NCBI RefSeq assembly: GCF_000334155.1
Contig: NZ_ANNK01000047.1
Coordinates: forward strand, 1-64,000
Source of the DNA: Halalkalibacterium ligniniphilum
GTDB taxonomy: Bacteria > Bacillota > Bacilli > Bacillales > Bacillaceae_D
Length of the DNA: 64,000 nt
Reading direction: 5' to 3'
The notes beneath the pieces are model-generated. The model was not told where the DNA came from and made no database searches. It saw nothing but the letters and a program-made list of their open reading frames with translations. The translations under genes were made by a program, and so were the position numbers. Shown here one piece after another: positions 23,394 to 32,450 of this stretch; the first letter of the stretch is position 1; each line of letters starts with the position of its first letter.

Positions 23394-24581
23394 ATGGCAA
23401 ATGAAACAGTTTTTGATCAAGTAATAAATCGAAAAGGAACCGCTTCGGCAAAATGGGATTATGTAGATACATTGTATAAAGGAAACGACTTACTCCCTAT
23501 GTGGGTGGCTGATATGGATTTTCAAGCCCCAGCTCCTGTCATTGAAGCCATACAGTCAAGAGCAGCTCATGGGATCTTTGGGTACCCGACACATACAGCA
23601 TCTGTAGATAAAGCGGTGCAAAGCTGGGCGAAGCGTCATTACAACTGGGACATTGACCCTGAAGATTTAATTTACACCTCTGGAATTGTGCCGACGATTA
23701 GTCGAATTATTGAGGCGTTTACAAATGAGAAGGATCGAATCGTCATTCAAACGCCGGTATACCATCCATTTTATGATCTGGTAACAAATAATAAGCGTGA
23801 GCTCATTAAAAATCCGCTTATTTATGATGGAACAAGCTATAAGATGGACTTTGCTCAGCTTGAATCGGGCATCGATAGCCGAACAAAAATGTTGATCTTG
23901 TGTAACCCGCATAATCCTGTTGGGCGTGTTTGGACGAAAGAGGAGCTCGAGAAGCTTGCACAAATTTGCGTAGCCAATGACCTTCTCGTTGTTTCTGATG
24001 AAATTCACGCTGATTTGTTGTATGAAGGATTTCAGCATATCCCGATCGCTTCATTGTCAGAAGAAATGGCTAGCCGTACGTTCACATGTTTAGCTCCAAG
24101 TAAAACCTTTAATTTAGCAGGTATTCAAACATCATACGTCGTTATAAAAAATTCAGTTTTACGGGCAGGTTTGAAAAAACATCTTACGTTAAACTTTATG
24201 AACATGACAAATTCGTTTGCAGAACTTGTCACAGAAGTTGCCTATAACCAAGGGGAGCAATGGTTGCAAGAACTTCGGGCTTATATTCAAGGAAACGAGC
24301 AGTATGTTCGTCGCTATGTAGAGACCCATATGCCGAAAATTTCTCTCGTAAAGCCTGAAGGAACTTATTTACTTTGGCTTGATTGTTCAAAATTAGGGTT
24401 ATCCGCAAATGAACGAAAAAAATGGCTTGTAGAAGAAGCGCGCGTAGCTCTTAATCATGGCCCAATGTTTGGGAAGGAGGAAGGGGATGCTTTTGAACGA
24501 ATGAATATTGCGTGTCCAAGAAAAACGATACAAGAAGGTTTAGAGCGTATTAAAAAAGCATATGTTCAACGTGGGTTCTAG
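23394..24581 (+). CDS. patB: PLP-dependent C-S lyase (MalY/PatB family)
   Basis: This 395-residue fold-type I aminotransferase-like enzyme starts FDQVINRKGTASAKWD, as PatB/MalY proteins do. LPMWVADMDFQAP near 34-46 and the PLP-binding segment APSKTFNLAG with Lys near residue 237 are visible, as are NPHNPVGRVW and SDEIHADL. PatB-type enzymes cleave cystathionine or cysteine thioethers, releasing a thiol, pyruvate and ammonia. Terminators and a private promoter suggest a single-gene unit. Family membership is clear; the in vivo substrate and the symbol are less so. Confidence 0.85.
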   Translation: MANETVFDQVINRKGTASAKWDYVDTLYKGNDLLPMWVADMDFQAPAPVIEAIQSRAAHGIFGYPTHTASVDKAVQSWAKRHYNWDIDPEDLIYTSGIVPTISRIIEAFTNEKDRIVIQTPVYHPFYDLVTNNKRELIKNPLIYDGTSYKMDFAQLESGIDSRTKMLILCNPHNPVGRVWTKEELEKLAQICVANDLLVVSDEIHADLLYEGFQHIPIASLSEEMASRTFTCLAPSKTFNLAGIQTSYVVIKNSVLRAGLKKHLTLNFMNMTNSFAELVTEVAYNQGEQWLQELRAYIQGNEQYVRRYVETHMPKISLVKPEGTYLLWLDCSKLGLSANERKKWLVEEARVALNHGPMFGKEEGDAFERMNIACPRKTIQEGLERIKKAYVQRGF

Positions 24582-24624
24582 GGACAGGAAGGTAGTTTTA
24601 GAAAATTTTTGGAGGAAGTAACGG

Positions 24625-24768
24625 ATGAAAAGCATTGAGAATGATATATTGATCGAAGCATATCAAAAAGCAAAAGAGCTGAAGCTCGATCATGACTTCA
24701 TCGCTCTACTCCATCAAGAGCTTCTGAGAAGGAATTTAGTGTGTCAGGACACGGTAGTTACAAAATAA
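24625..24768 (+). CDS. sda: Sda-like sporulation histidine kinase inhibitor
   Basis: This 47-codon gene has a strong GGAGG site 9 bases before the ATG. The product reads MKSIENDILIEAYQKAKELK then LDHDFIALLHQELLRRNL, matching Sda, the helical-hairpin checkpoint protein that blocks autophosphorylation of sporulation kinase KinA when replication is disturbed. The helix pattern (ILIEAY..A.ELKL) and the second helix ending RR-L are conserved. It lies 44 bp after patB and could be co-transcribed. Whether it is the main Sda of the cell or a paralogue is unknown, because sda usually has another location. Confidence 0.75.
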   Translation: MKSIENDILIEAYQKAKELKLDHDFIALLHQELLRRNLVCQDTVVTK

Positions 24769-24928
24769 TTGATGCTTATTTATGGCAAAAGAAGAAAAAT
24801 AATGCCCGTTCATGAATTTGTTTTATAAATGAATACTTAGGACAAGTCCAGCATATAGATGGAACGAGCAGCACAATGAGTGGGGATAACCTATTCATTG
24901 TATTCTTGTCATAAAGGAGACATGGGTT

Positions 24929-25075
24929 ATGAATTCAAAAAAGCTATTAAAAAACCTAACGGAAGAATGTAAAGAGAAGCTTTGTCGCGAACTAACAAAT
25001 AAAGAAGTTGAATTGATTTACTGGATAACAGAAAGACAGTATGAATTGAATTATACGCAAATAAAAACTTCATAG
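24929..25075 (+). CDS. Small protein of unknown function (48 residues)
   Basis: A 48-codon frame starts at ATG 24929 behind AAGGAG with ideal spacing. The predicted protein is charged and helical, with two cysteines (CKEKLCRELTN) and WITERQYELNY near the end. I do not recognise the family. A competing ATG at 24922 in another frame gives only 16 codons. It sits between the sda-like gene and a clear terminator, which supports real expression. Confidence 0.5.
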   Translation: MNSKKLLKNLTEECKEKLCRELTNKEVELIYWITERQYELNYTQIKTS

Positions 25076-25090
25076 GGATGGATATATAAT

Positions 25091-25138
25091 GAAAAAAGCA
25101 GGCTGCCTCCTAACTCAAAGGTGCAGGCTGCTTTTTTT
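25091..25138 (+). terminator. Terminator after the small ORF
   Basis: AAGCAG-g-CTGC pairs with GCAG-g-CTGCTT with a single G/G mismatch and is followed by seven T. Confidence 0.75.
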
Positions 25139-25145
25139 CATTGGG

Positions 25146-25458
25146 ACTAAGCTACACGGCAAGAGGAAAGACAGCCAAAGACACCCTAGTGCAATTAAAT
25201 GAGCGAGTTGAAGCTGGTGAATGAACGTTAGAGGAAGCACAAATTCAGGGGAGAGAACGACTGGCTGGACCCGTCATAGAAGTAACAGAGGATGGCAGTT
25301 TAGTTCGTGATTTGCTTGAAGCGGCGCGTTCTGCTGAAGTAGAAGGCCGTTTCCATCAGTATATGTGGTTAAATCTTGAAGAGACCGCCGCCTGCGAAAA
25401 AATCGCCTGCGTTACCTTTTTTGATGAGTGGGGCTGGATGGTTGGGGTGGGGGCGTAA
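25146..25458 (+). pseudogene. Chemoreceptor-type sensor fragment (Cache-like domain), decayed
   Basis: Interrupted reading frames give pieces of an extracellular sensor of the Cache type. The first stretch is closed by a TGA near 25223. The second reads through EVTEDGSLVRDLLEAARSAE and LEETAACEKIACVTFFDEWG, then GWMVGVGA and a stop. The final part resembles the EKISYV.YF..W.W.IGVGV end of single-Cache domains in methyl-accepting chemotaxis proteins. No membrane or signalling part remains. There is no start with a ribosome-binding site. It is a relic of a larger receptor gene; the exact family is moderately sure. Confidence 0.55.
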
Positions 25459-25572
25459 CGGAGGAGTTTTATGAGTCACTCGACTGTTTAAGCATGGCCA
25501 TTTTTGTTTCATATTCGATTTTATGGTTTAATGAATGTACAATCTTTTGTAGCCAAAAGGAGGAAATGCGTC

Positions 25573-26061
25573 TTGAAAACCTTCAAGTTGTATTCTTTGC
25601 AAATATGGAAAGAGCAGAAGGGGGAATTGGAAAAAAAGCGCATTCCGACGAAAGATGGACTGATTATTAACATGGAAAATTCTAAAGGGACATGGTTAAT
25701 TGATGCCGTCGTAGCAATTGAGCAGCTCCCATTATTTCAGCAAGTGAAAAAAGAAGACAAAGATCTGCTTGTGGAGGTCGTCATTACAAGTCCGAACAAT
25801 TACCCAGCGACGATGATTGTTCATGTTCGACGAGTGACAGAGCTATCAGACCAGATTAGTGTGTTATTAGAAGGAAGCCTTCTCATTCAAAAAGAGGACA
25901 TTGTCGAACATATGCTAAAGCAGCTTGTTGAGGAAGGATACACTGGTGAGAGGTTATTGCAAGAGTTTAAGCAGCGAAAAGATCAGCAGCGGACATCGAT
26001 TGAAGTTGTAGCAAATGAATTGTATCTATCGATGAAAGAAAGCGGTCAGTACCGCTTATAA
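25573..26061 (+). CDS. ywpF: YwpF-like family protein
   Basis: This protein of about 162 residues starts at TTG 25573 with AAAAGGAGG 8 bases upstream, giving MKTFKLYSLQI, the usual YwpF beginning. Other matching parts are DGLIINMENSKGTWLIDAVV, PATMIVHVRRVTELSDQISVLLEG and LVEEGYTGERLLQEFK. B. subtilis YwpF lies near single-stranded DNA-binding and transport genes, but its function is unknown. It has no signal or membrane segment. Compared with the B. subtilis protein it carries an extra C-terminal stretch. An in-frame upstream ATG would add 23 residues without homology and is rejected. Confidence 0.82.
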   Translation: MKTFKLYSLQIWKEQKGELEKKRIPTKDGLIINMENSKGTWLIDAVVAIEQLPLFQQVKKEDKDLLVEVVITSPNNYPATMIVHVRRVTELSDQISVLLEGSLLIQKEDIVEHMLKQLVEEGYTGERLLQEFKQRKDQQRTSIEVVANELYLSMKESGQYRL

Positions 26062-26076
26062 ATTTCGCGAATCAAT

Positions 26077-26220
26077 GAGGCTGGGACGTAACGAACGTGT
26101 ATGATTGAAAATACGAACAATGCACAACCTTAGCGAAGTATATTTCCGAAGCGAATGCTATGCATCAACGATCATTACGTTCGGACTTCTCATCAATAAA
26201 AACCCTTTTGTCCCAGCCCT
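26077..26220 (+). repeat. Dispersed repeat family B, copy 1
   Basis: This 144-bp element begins GAGGCTGGGAC and ends GTCCCAGCC, so its ends can pair as a terminator-like stem. It is nearly identical to 61242-61384 and 63641-63783, with the shared core AACGAACGTGTATGATT and AGCGAAGTATATTTCCGAAG. It lies just after the ywpF stop. Confidence 0.88.
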
Positions 26221-26380
26221 GTTGATTTTCTCAAAAGATAAAAAGGGATAACCTTTCTAAGCTGTTTAGAGATAGTCGCTTAACGCTTTCTATTTATCCA
26301 TTTTAAATGCGTAGTTCTCTACGTGTTGATTTTTAATCCTAGTATGGAAGTAGACCTTTGAGAGAATGGGAGAGGCCGAC

Positions 26381-26854
26381 ATGCTTTCGTTTAAAGATTT
26401 ACAAGGTAACACTGTACGATTAGCTTTTGAAGAAATGCGGTTTTCGTTGAATCCGAAACATGTGTGGGTGATTTGCCGGTATCAGAACAAATGGCTAGTG
26501 ACGAATCACAGAACACGAGGACTTGAGTTCCCAGGTGGGAAAGTTGAAGCTGATGAATCAGTCACAGAGGCTGCATATCGAGAAGTGAAAGAAGAAACGG
26601 GAGCTAGCGTTGAAACGCTCACGTTTATCGGACAATATGAGGTTCTTTTTGAACAGCAATCAATTGTAAAAAATATTTATTTTGCTTCGATCAAATCGTT
26701 GGAAAATCAGGCAAGCTATTTCGAAACAGAAGGACCGATGCTTTTGTCGGAGCTACCGACAGATATTCGAACAGATAAAAGGTTTAGCTTTATTATGAAG
26801 GATGATGTTTTGACGTACTCATTAGAAAAGCTTGCAGAAAAGCAACTGGTGTAG
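26381..26854 (+). CDS. ytkD: Nucleoside triphosphatase YtkD (Nudix)
   Basis: This 157-residue Nudix hydrolase of the B. subtilis YtkD type hydrolyses 8-oxo-dGTP and other NTPs and limits oxidative mutagenesis. The Nudix box G(x5)E(x7)REVKEETG is visible from GGKVEADESVTEAAYREVKEETGA (cut into neighbouring pieces, residues 51-74). KHVWVICRYQNKWLVTNH precedes it. ATG at 26381 is chosen to match MYEFKDY-type starts of relatives; the in-frame ATG at 26366 is also possible. It is convergent with the ytlDCA genes, as in B. subtilis. Its stop codon lies in the loop of a perfect hairpin. Confidence 0.92.
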   Translation: MLSFKDLQGNTVRLAFEEMRFSLNPKHVWVICRYQNKWLVTNHRTRGLEFPGGKVEADESVTEAAYREVKEETGASVETLTFIGQYEVLFEQQSIVKNIYFASIKSLENQASYFETEGPMLLSELPTDIRTDKRFSFIMKDDVLTYSLEKLAEKQLV

Positions 26855-26869
26855 CAGTTGCTTTTCTGC
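26834..26869. terminator. Perfect 15-bp inverted repeat around the ytkD stop codon
   Basis: GCAGAAAAGCAACTG and CAGTTGCTTTTCTGC are exact complements with a 6-base loop, GTGTAG, that holds the ytkD stop. No T tract follows on either strand, so it may act as a roadblock or RNA-stability hairpin between convergent genes rather than a classic terminator. Confidence 0.6.
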
Positions 26870-26891
26870 GGTAGATGATAAGGCAAATGGT

Positions 26892-27698
26892 TTATTTCGT
26901 CTGGTGAAGAACAAGTTTTTGCTCAAGATATTCCACACATTTATACATACATGTGGCAAGGACAGCAATGACGGCTAAACTTAAGAGGACAAGGGTAAAA
27001 TTAAACACTTGGAATCCGTAAATAATCATGTAACCGAGGCCTTGCTTAGATACAAGGAATTCACCAACGATGACCCCAACCCATGCTAGACCAACGTTCA
27101 CTTTTAAGGTTGAAATAATGGTTGGAAATGAAGCGGGTAAAATCGCCCGCCGAAACACCTGTGTCTTAGAAGCCCGGAAGGTTCGAAGCACTTTAATATA
27201 ATTCTCATCCACCTCTTTAAAGGCAGTGTAGACTACGATGGTTGTAATAATCACGGAGATTAATGCCCCCATGGCGATAATGGACGTAAAGCCAGGACCA
27301 AGCCCGACAATTAAAATAGGACCGAGAGCGACTTTTGGCATTGAATTTAAGACAACGAGATACGGATCAAGCACCTTTGATGAAAAAGGTGACCACCAAA
27401 GGAGTGCAGCAAGCAACGTACCGCCCAGTGTTCCTAATAGAAACCCAAGCATCGTTTCAAATAATGTGACAGACGTATGGGTTAGTAGGCGTCCATCTCC
27501 AGCCATCTCTAAAAAAAGCGACCAAATTTGAGTAGGCATACTAAAGAGGAGCGGATCGATCCATCGTGCTTGTGAGGCGAGTTCCCATATCGCTAGAAAC
27601 AAAACAAGAATGGAAAACTGACAAATGACAACAATGCGCTTTTGCTTCTTTAGCTTTTGAAGGTATTGGCTGTGGAGTTGTTCATTCAAGGGCTTCAA
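26892..27698 (-). CDS. ytlD: ABC transporter permease (SsuC/TauC/ThiX-like)
   Basis: This permease of about 268 residues has five to six membrane segments. The family coupling loop with the EAA-type motif reads [34 protein letters not shown] (described as two adjacent stretches near 160-195). It belongs to the nitrate/sulfonate/taurine importer group. The gene begins inside the end of the ATPase gene. TTG at 27698 or 27689 is the likely start; upstream in-frame ATG lies deep in ytlC. Order and orientation with ytlC and ytlA match B. subtilis. The substrate is not known from sequence. Confidence 0.85.
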   Translation of the reverse strand: MKPLNEQLHSQYLQKLKKQKRIVVICQFSILVLFLAIWELASQARWIDPLLFSMPTQIWSLFLEMAGDGRLLTHTSVTLFETMLGFLLGTLGGTLLAALLWWSPFSSKVLDPYLVVLNSMPKVALGPILIVGLGPGFTSIIAMGALISVIITTIVVYTAFKEVDENYIKVLRTFRASKTQVFRRAILPASFPTIISTLKVNVGLAWVGVIVGEFLVSKQGLGYMIIYGFQVFNFTLVLLSLAVIAVLATCMYKCVEYLEQKLVLHQTK

Positions 27699-28455
27699 TT
27701 TGCTCCAACTCCTTCCAAATGATTTGAAACAATTCTGTGTAGACTGGATGTTGTCTCGCCTCAAACGGAAGGAGAGCCTTTAGCTCTCGTGGTACAGGAA
27801 AGATTTGATGAATCCGTCCGGGACGTGCAGACAAAAGGACAACCGTATCAGACATGGCGATGGCTTCACCGATATCATGGGTGACGAGCAATGCGGTTTT
27901 TTGCTCTAGCTTTAACGTTTTAAAGACAAGGTTTTCTAGCTTAAGCTTTGTTTGATAATCCAGCGCAGAAAAAGGCTCATCAAGTAGCATAAGCGATGGC
28001 TGGGTGACGAGCATACGTACTAAGGCAACTCGCTGACGCATGCCCCCTGAAAGCTGAGATGGGTAATGAAGCTTTTTTTCGCCAAGACCCATTTGTTCAA
28101 GTAAATTAAGAGCTAGCTGTTTGGTTTCAGGTGTCAGTTTTCCCATAATCGACAGACCAACAGTAATGTTTTCAAAAATCGTCAACCAAGGAAAAAGGTA
28201 GTCTTGCTGTAGCATATAGCCAATATGAGCATTATTTTCCTTAACGTTTTTCCCGTTCAGTAATACGTCACCAGAGGTTGGTGTCAGCAGACCAGAGATG
28301 ATGGAAAGCAAGGTTGTTTTTCCACATCCACTTGGTCCAAGGATGGAGAGGAACTCACCTTCATGAAGCGTAACATTAATGTTTTCAATGGCGGTTGTTG
28401 CTGCTTGTTTTGTAACATACGTATGGGAAAGGTTTTTTAAAACGAGCTGAGTCAT
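27682..28455 (-). CDS. ytlC: ABC transporter ATP-binding protein (SsuB/TauB-like)
   Basis: This ATPase of 257 residues has Walker [10 protein letters not shown] near 40-48, Q-loop [10 protein letters not shown] near 80, signature [15 protein letters not shown] near 135 and Walker [13 protein letters not shown] near 158. The H-loop is VTHDIGEA. It energises the importer with the adjacent permease and binding protein. ATG at 28455 or the one three codons upstream (28464) may be used. It overlaps the permease gene. Confidence 0.92.
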   Translation of the reverse strand: MTQLVLKNLSHTYVTKQAATTAIENINVTLHEGEFLSILGPSGCGKTTLLSIISGLLTPTSGDVLLNGKNVKENNAHIGYMLQQDYLFPWLTIFENITVGLSIMGKLTPETKQLALNLLEQMGLGEKKLHYPSQLSGGMRQRVALVRMLVTQPSLMLLDEPFSALDYQTKLKLENLVFKTLKLEQKTALLVTHDIGEAIAMSDTVVLLSARPGRIHQIFPVPRELKALLPFEARQHPVYTELFQIIWKELEQIEALE

Positions 28456-28470
28456 CGTATGCACACCTAC

Positions 28471-29463
28471 CTACTCCATTGCCTTTTCTGCCATTTGTGT
28501 ATTTACGAGCGTGTCATACTTCACCATTTTCGGGAGTTCTCTTGCCTCATCCATAATCGTTTGAAGATGCTCCCAAGCGTCTTGCTGCAGGAGTGGTGTC
28601 GTTGCATAAGAGCCTTGGCTACGGTAGCGTTCGACGACTTGGGCAATGACGTCCACTTCGGTCTCATCAAAATAAGGTGCAATGACTTCGGCAATTGTAT
28701 CGACAGATTCTGAATCTACCCACTGCTGAGCTCTATAAATGGCTGTTGTGAAGCGTTCTAGGACGTCACTTTGTTCAGCTAGTGTGCTCTGCTTCGCCAT
28801 AAATACAGTATACGGAACATTGCCTGATTCTGTACCGAATGAAGCGACAATATGACCAATGCCCTCATTTTCAAAAACCGTTGCTTGTGGCTCAAATAGC
28901 TGGACAAAATCACCTGTTCCTGAAGCAAATGCACTAGCAATGTTGGCAAAGTCAATATTTTGGATAAGCTCTAAGTCTTCATGGGGGTCGATCCCGTTTT
29001 TATGCAAGACGTGCTCGCCGACCATTTGCGGCATACCTCCCTTGCGTTGACCAAGGAAGGTGCTCCCTTTTAGGTCTTCCCACTGAAAGGAATCAAGCTT
29101 TTCTCGTGAAACAAGAAATGTTCCGTCCGTTTGTGTTAATTGGGCGAAGTTAATGGCTGGATCGAGGGACTCTTGAGCGTAAACGTAAATGGAGGTTTCG
29201 GCACCAACGAGGGCGATATCCGCTCCATCAGAGAGGAGGGTTGTCATCGTTTTGTCTCCACCCCAAGTGGTTGTTAGGCTGAGGTCGATGCCTTCTTCTT
29301 CAAAAAAACCTTTTTCCATCGCAACATAAAGGGGTGCATAGAAGATTGAGCGAGTCACTTCTGCTACTCGAACGGTCTCATTTTCTGTACTTGAAAGTGA
29401 GCATGCACTCACAAAAAATAATAAGGAAACTAGAAAAACAGATAGCAACGAGCGTCTAACCAT
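28471..29463 (-). CDS. ytlA: ABC transporter substrate-binding lipoprotein (SsuA/THI5-like)
   Basis: This 330-residue protein has a signal peptide with the lipobox FVSAC at residue 21, so it is lipid-anchored outside. The mature part is a THI5/NMT1-type periplasmic binding fold: IFYAPLYVAMEKGFFEEEGIDLSL near 41-64 and a TTLLSDGADIALVG segment near 74-87. Such receptors take pyrimidine thiamin precursors, sulfonates or nitrate. No TPP riboswitch or CymR-like site is seen upstream, so the ligand stays open. It is the first gene of ytlA-ytlC-ytlD and divergent from ytmA. Confidence 0.88.
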   Translation of the reverse strand: MVRRSLLSVFLVSLLFFVSACSLSSTENETVRVAEVTRSIFYAPLYVAMEKGFFEEEGIDLSLTTTWGGDKTMTTLLSDGADIALVGAETSIYVYAQESLDPAINFAQLTQTDGTFLVSREKLDSFQWEDLKGSTFLGQRKGGMPQMVGEHVLHKNGIDPHEDLELIQNIDFANIASAFASGTGDFVQLFEPQATVFENEGIGHIVASFGTESGNVPYTVFMAKQSTLAEQSDVLERFTTAIYRAQQWVDSESVDTIAEVIAPYFDETEVDVIAQVVERYRSQGSYATTPLLQQDAWEHLQTIMDEARELPKMVKYDTLVNTQMAEKAME

Positions 29464-29555
29464 TTTTTCGTCAACTCCTTCTGTTCACTTGGGATGTAAT
29501 AGTGTATGCGTTGTGATAAAAATGTGTGTTAGCCCATGAGAAAGGAGAGCGTATC

Positions 29556-30338
29556 ATGAATGGAGAAATGATTCATCAACAGCGAATTCCCTCACCCCAC
29601 CCAAAAATTAAGCTGTATCTTGTCACCTATTGGAGTGATGGATTGAGAGTAAAAGGTTACTTAGCTGAGCCCGAGTGGGGGATTCAATTACCTGGGCTCC
29701 TCTATTTAAGAGGAGGCATAAAAAATGTGGGCATGGTCAGAATTGCTAGAATTATTCAATGGGCAGCTGAGGGGTTTGTGGTGATGGCTCCTTTTTATCG
29801 TGGCAACCGTGGTGGGGAAGGACAGGAGGATTTTGGCGGAGAAGACCGTTATGATGCTTATGCAAGCTTCGATTTGCTCAAAAGACATCAAAGGGTTTGT
29901 GCAAAATGGATCCATGTGTTTGGGTTCTCTCGTGGAGGAATCATGGCATTGCTGACAGGAATTGAGCGTGATGTGGCATCTGTTACGACATGGAATGGAG
30001 TATCCGATATGTTCTTAACCTATGAGGAGAGAATTGATTTGCGGAAAATGCTCAAGCGGGTTGTTGGAGGGACGCCTACGAAGGTTCCAGAACGGTATCA
30101 ATGGCGAACGCCTCTTGAAAACATTGCTTTCATTCAAGGACCTGTACAAATTATTCATGGTGTGAAGGATGAGCATGTTTCAGTGGAGCATGCCTACCGA
30201 TTGGAAAGGGCATTGCGTGAACATGGAAAAAGAATGCACCTTCGCTATTTTGAAAGCTATCCCCATCACTTCCCGCCTTTTGAACATCGACGCATTTTAA
30301 CAGAAGCTGCTGATTGGATGAAGCAACAACAAACATAG
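29556..30338 (+). CDS. ytmA: Alpha/beta hydrolase of the prolyl oligopeptidase (S9) type, YtmA
   Basis: This 260-residue hydrolase has the nucleophile elbow GFSRGG with Ser about residue 128, Asp in HGVKDEHVS about 207 and His in YPHHFPP near 240. This gives a full Ser-Asp-His triad. The oxyanion region is PGLLYLRGG. The N-terminal propeller of true oligopeptidases is absent, as in B. subtilis YtmA. The natural substrate is unknown; peptidase or esterase activity is possible. ATG at 29556 follows AAAGGAGAG; a start further upstream lacks a site. The stop codon lies in a bidirectional hairpin shared with pckA. Confidence 0.85.
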   Translation: MNGEMIHQQRIPSPHPKIKLYLVTYWSDGLRVKGYLAEPEWGIQLPGLLYLRGGIKNVGMVRIARIIQWAAEGFVVMAPFYRGNRGGEGQEDFGGEDRYDAYASFDLLKRHQRVCAKWIHVFGFSRGGIMALLTGIERDVASVTTWNGVSDMFLTYEERIDLRKMLKRVVGGTPTKVPERYQWRTPLENIAFIQGPVQIIHGVKDEHVSVEHAYRLERALREHGKRMHLRYFESYPHHFPPFEHRRILTEAADWMKQQQT

Positions 30339-30366
30339 AGGTCGGCTCTCGTGAGTCGACCTCTAT
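30335..30366. terminator. Hairpin between convergent ytmA and pckA
   Basis: ATAGAGGTCG and CGACCTCTAT form a perfect 10-bp stem with a 12-base loop that includes a further partial pairing. The ytmA stop is inside the left arm. T runs are short. Confidence 0.65.
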
Positions 30367-30376
30367 AAATGATTCA

Positions 30377-31963
30377 TTATTGTACCTGTGGACCAGCTTG
30401 TTTGATGGTCTCGGACACTCCATCAAAACGTTTAAAGTTTTCGTTAAATTGAGCAGCAAGTTCGTTCGCTTTTTGGTCATACTCTTCTGGATTCTCCCAT
30501 GTGCCTTTAGGCTGAAGGACTTCGTCAGGAACACCAGGGCAATGAAGTGGTACATGAAGCCCGAAAATTGGATCGGTGATCGTTTCTACCTTTTGAAGCT
30601 CACCTTGCAGGGCAGCTTGAATCATTGCACGTGTGTATGGTAGGTTCATTCGTTTGCCGACTCCGTAAGGGCCGCCAGACCAACCTGTATTAACAAGGAA
30701 AACCTCAACATCATGCTGTTCAATTTTCTCCCCAAGCATTTCAGCATAGCGAGCAGCAGGAAGTGGGAGGAACGGTGCTCCGAAGCATGTAGAGAACGTT
30801 GCTTCTGGTGATGTTACACCTCGTTCAGTCCCTGCTAATTTACTTGTGTAACCAGAAAGGAAATGATACATTGCTTGCTCTTTTGTTAATTTACTAATTG
30901 GAGGTAATACTCCAAAGGCGTCTGCAGTTAAAAAGATAATCGTATTTGGATGACCAGCGACGCTTGGGTTTAAGGTGTTCGGAATCGCTTCAATTGGGTA
31001 TGCAGCTCGCGTATTTTCTGTTAGTGACGTATCGTCATAGTCCGGAAGACCGGTTTGTTCATTAATGACGACGTTTTCAAGAACAGCACCAAAGTGGATC
31101 GCATTCCAAATTTGTGGCTCTTTTTCGTAGGATAGATTGACACATTTCGCATAGCAACCACCTTCGATATTAAACACACCGTTATCCGACCAACCGTGCT
31201 CATCGTCCCCAATAAGGTAACGATTTGGATCAGCAGATAGCGTCGTTTTTCCTGTACCAGATAAACCGAAGAAGAGGGCAACATCTCCTTCTTTCCCAGC
31301 ATTTGCTGAACAGTGCATTGACAGTACTTCTTGTTCAGGCAGTATGAAATTCATGACAGAAAAGATCGATTTTTTCATTTCACCAGCATATTCAGTTCCT
31401 CCAATAAGAACGACACGCTCTTCAAATGAAATGATGATAAATGTTTCTGAATTTGTTCCATCTACTGCAGGATCGGCTTTAAAACCAGGGGCAGATACGA
31501 TGGTGAATTCTGGCTTGTGCGTCTCAAGCTCTTCTTTTTTGGGACGAATGAACAGCTGATGGGCAAACAAGTTATGCCATGCACGTTCGTTTACGACTTG
31601 AAGGGGGAGACGGTAGCCTAAGTCTGCACCTGCAAACCCACGAAACTCAAACAGTTCATCTCTTTCCTCTAAGTAAGATAGAACTTTTTTGTATAATCGA
31701 TTGAACGCTTCTTTTGCAATTGGTTGGTTCACTGGACCCCAATCGATTTTTCCTTCTACAGAAGGTTCGTTCACGATAAATTTATCTTTAGGGGAACGGC
31801 CTGTATACGTTCCTGTTGCCACACTTAAAGCACCTGATGACGTTAAGCGACCCTCTTTTCGCATTAATGATTTTTCGACCAAGGTGGACACTGGTGCATT
31901 AAGGATAACTTGTTCACGTTGTAGGAGCTGTTCAAGCTCAGAAGAGTTGCTTACCGTTTTCAT
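30377..31963 (-). CDS. pckA: Phosphoenolpyruvate carboxykinase (ATP)
   Basis: At 528 residues the length is normal for this enzyme, which turns oxaloacetate and ATP into phosphoenolpyruvate, carbon dioxide and ADP, the entry step of gluconeogenesis. Visible motifs: the kinase P-loop [16 protein letters not shown] near 232-247, the metal-binding IGDDEHGW near 252-259, and RSPKDKFIV near 55-63 with the substrate-binding arginine. The start at ATG 31963 has GGGG upstream. Its promoter carries a CcpN-type site, so glucose repression is likely. It faces ytmA across a shared hairpin. Confidence 0.97.
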   Translation of the reverse strand: MKTVSNSSELEQLLQREQVILNAPVSTLVEKSLMRKEGRLTSSGALSVATGTYTGRSPKDKFIVNEPSVEGKIDWGPVNQPIAKEAFNRLYKKVLSYLEERDELFEFRGFAGADLGYRLPLQVVNERAWHNLFAHQLFIRPKKEELETHKPEFTIVSAPGFKADPAVDGTNSETFIIISFEERVVLIGGTEYAGEMKKSIFSVMNFILPEQEVLSMHCSANAGKEGDVALFFGLSGTGKTTLSADPNRYLIGDDEHGWSDNGVFNIEGGCYAKCVNLSYEKEPQIWNAIHFGAVLENVVINEQTGLPDYDDTSLTENTRAAYPIEAIPNTLNPSVAGHPNTIIFLTADAFGVLPPISKLTKEQAMYHFLSGYTSKLAGTERGVTSPEATFSTCFGAPFLPLPAARYAEMLGEKIEQHDVEVFLVNTGWSGGPYGVGKRMNLPYTRAMIQAALQGELQKVETITDPIFGLHVPLHCPGVPDEVLQPKGTWENPEEYDQKANELAAQFNENFKRFDGVSETIKQAGPQVQ

Positions 31964-32025
31964 TATGCTAACCCCATTTCTTTCTCGTATATTTGGAAAA
32001 CATTTCTGATTAATTTCTTTTAATT

Positions 32026-32053
32026 AGTATAACACATTTTATTTAATAGTCTA
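32026..32053 (-). promoter_or_regulatory. pckA promoter with CcpN-type site
   Basis: On the minus strand TAGACT (32053-32048) and TATACT (32031-32026) are 16 bp apart. TGTGTTATACT (32036-32026), covering the -10, matches the CcpN motif TRTGHYATAYW exactly. CcpN is the known repressor of pckA and gapB under glycolytic conditions in B. subtilis. Confidence 0.65.
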
Positions 32054-32406
32054 TACTATTAATCTTTTTTTCTTCGTGTGAGCCTCATTTTTTTTATGAT
32101 CCAAATTTTTAAACGGGATAAGGTGCTTTAGGGCATGAACCGTGTCGCATTTTTTGTGTGTGAATATGATGTAAAAGATGATCAAGACAACAATTAAGAG
32201 GTTGCTCTTTCTTTTTGGGAGAATACAAGTTCGAAAGACGGCTTTGAGCGAATCTAATGAAGGGGGGCGAGCGAAAGTGCTTTTTTGCTCTTTATCCTTT
32301 TTATCCTTTGTTGAAGCTCCACCCCTTTTTTGAAAGTTGTACATGAATCGTATGTAAATGAGACATGATAGTATAGTAAGGAAGATGCCGCATTTTCTGC
32401 TAATGG

Positions 32407-32435
32407 TTGACATGATGTGACAAGTACGTTATGAT
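32407..32435 (+). promoter_or_regulatory. Promoter of the S-box metK transcript
   Basis: A perfect TTGACA (32407-32412) and TATGAT (32430-32435) are 17 bp apart, placing the start point about 10 bases before the riboswitch. Confidence 0.85.
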
Positions 32436-32450
32436 ATTCGGCGAACGGAT

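Noticed and set aside
25080-25140. Short CRISPR-like or palindromic array near the small ORFs
   Set aside because: It is a single terminator hairpin with a T run; no spaced repeats exist.
29464-29555. Possible TPP riboswitch before ytlA, which would have indicated thiamin-precursor transport
   Set aside because: The 92-bp gap is too short and has no THI-box sequence.
32051-32413. 120-codon minus frame between pckA and the S-box
   Set aside because: It overlaps both promoters (pckA -35 and the metK leader), has lysine-rich low-complexity ends and no ribosome-binding site or family match.
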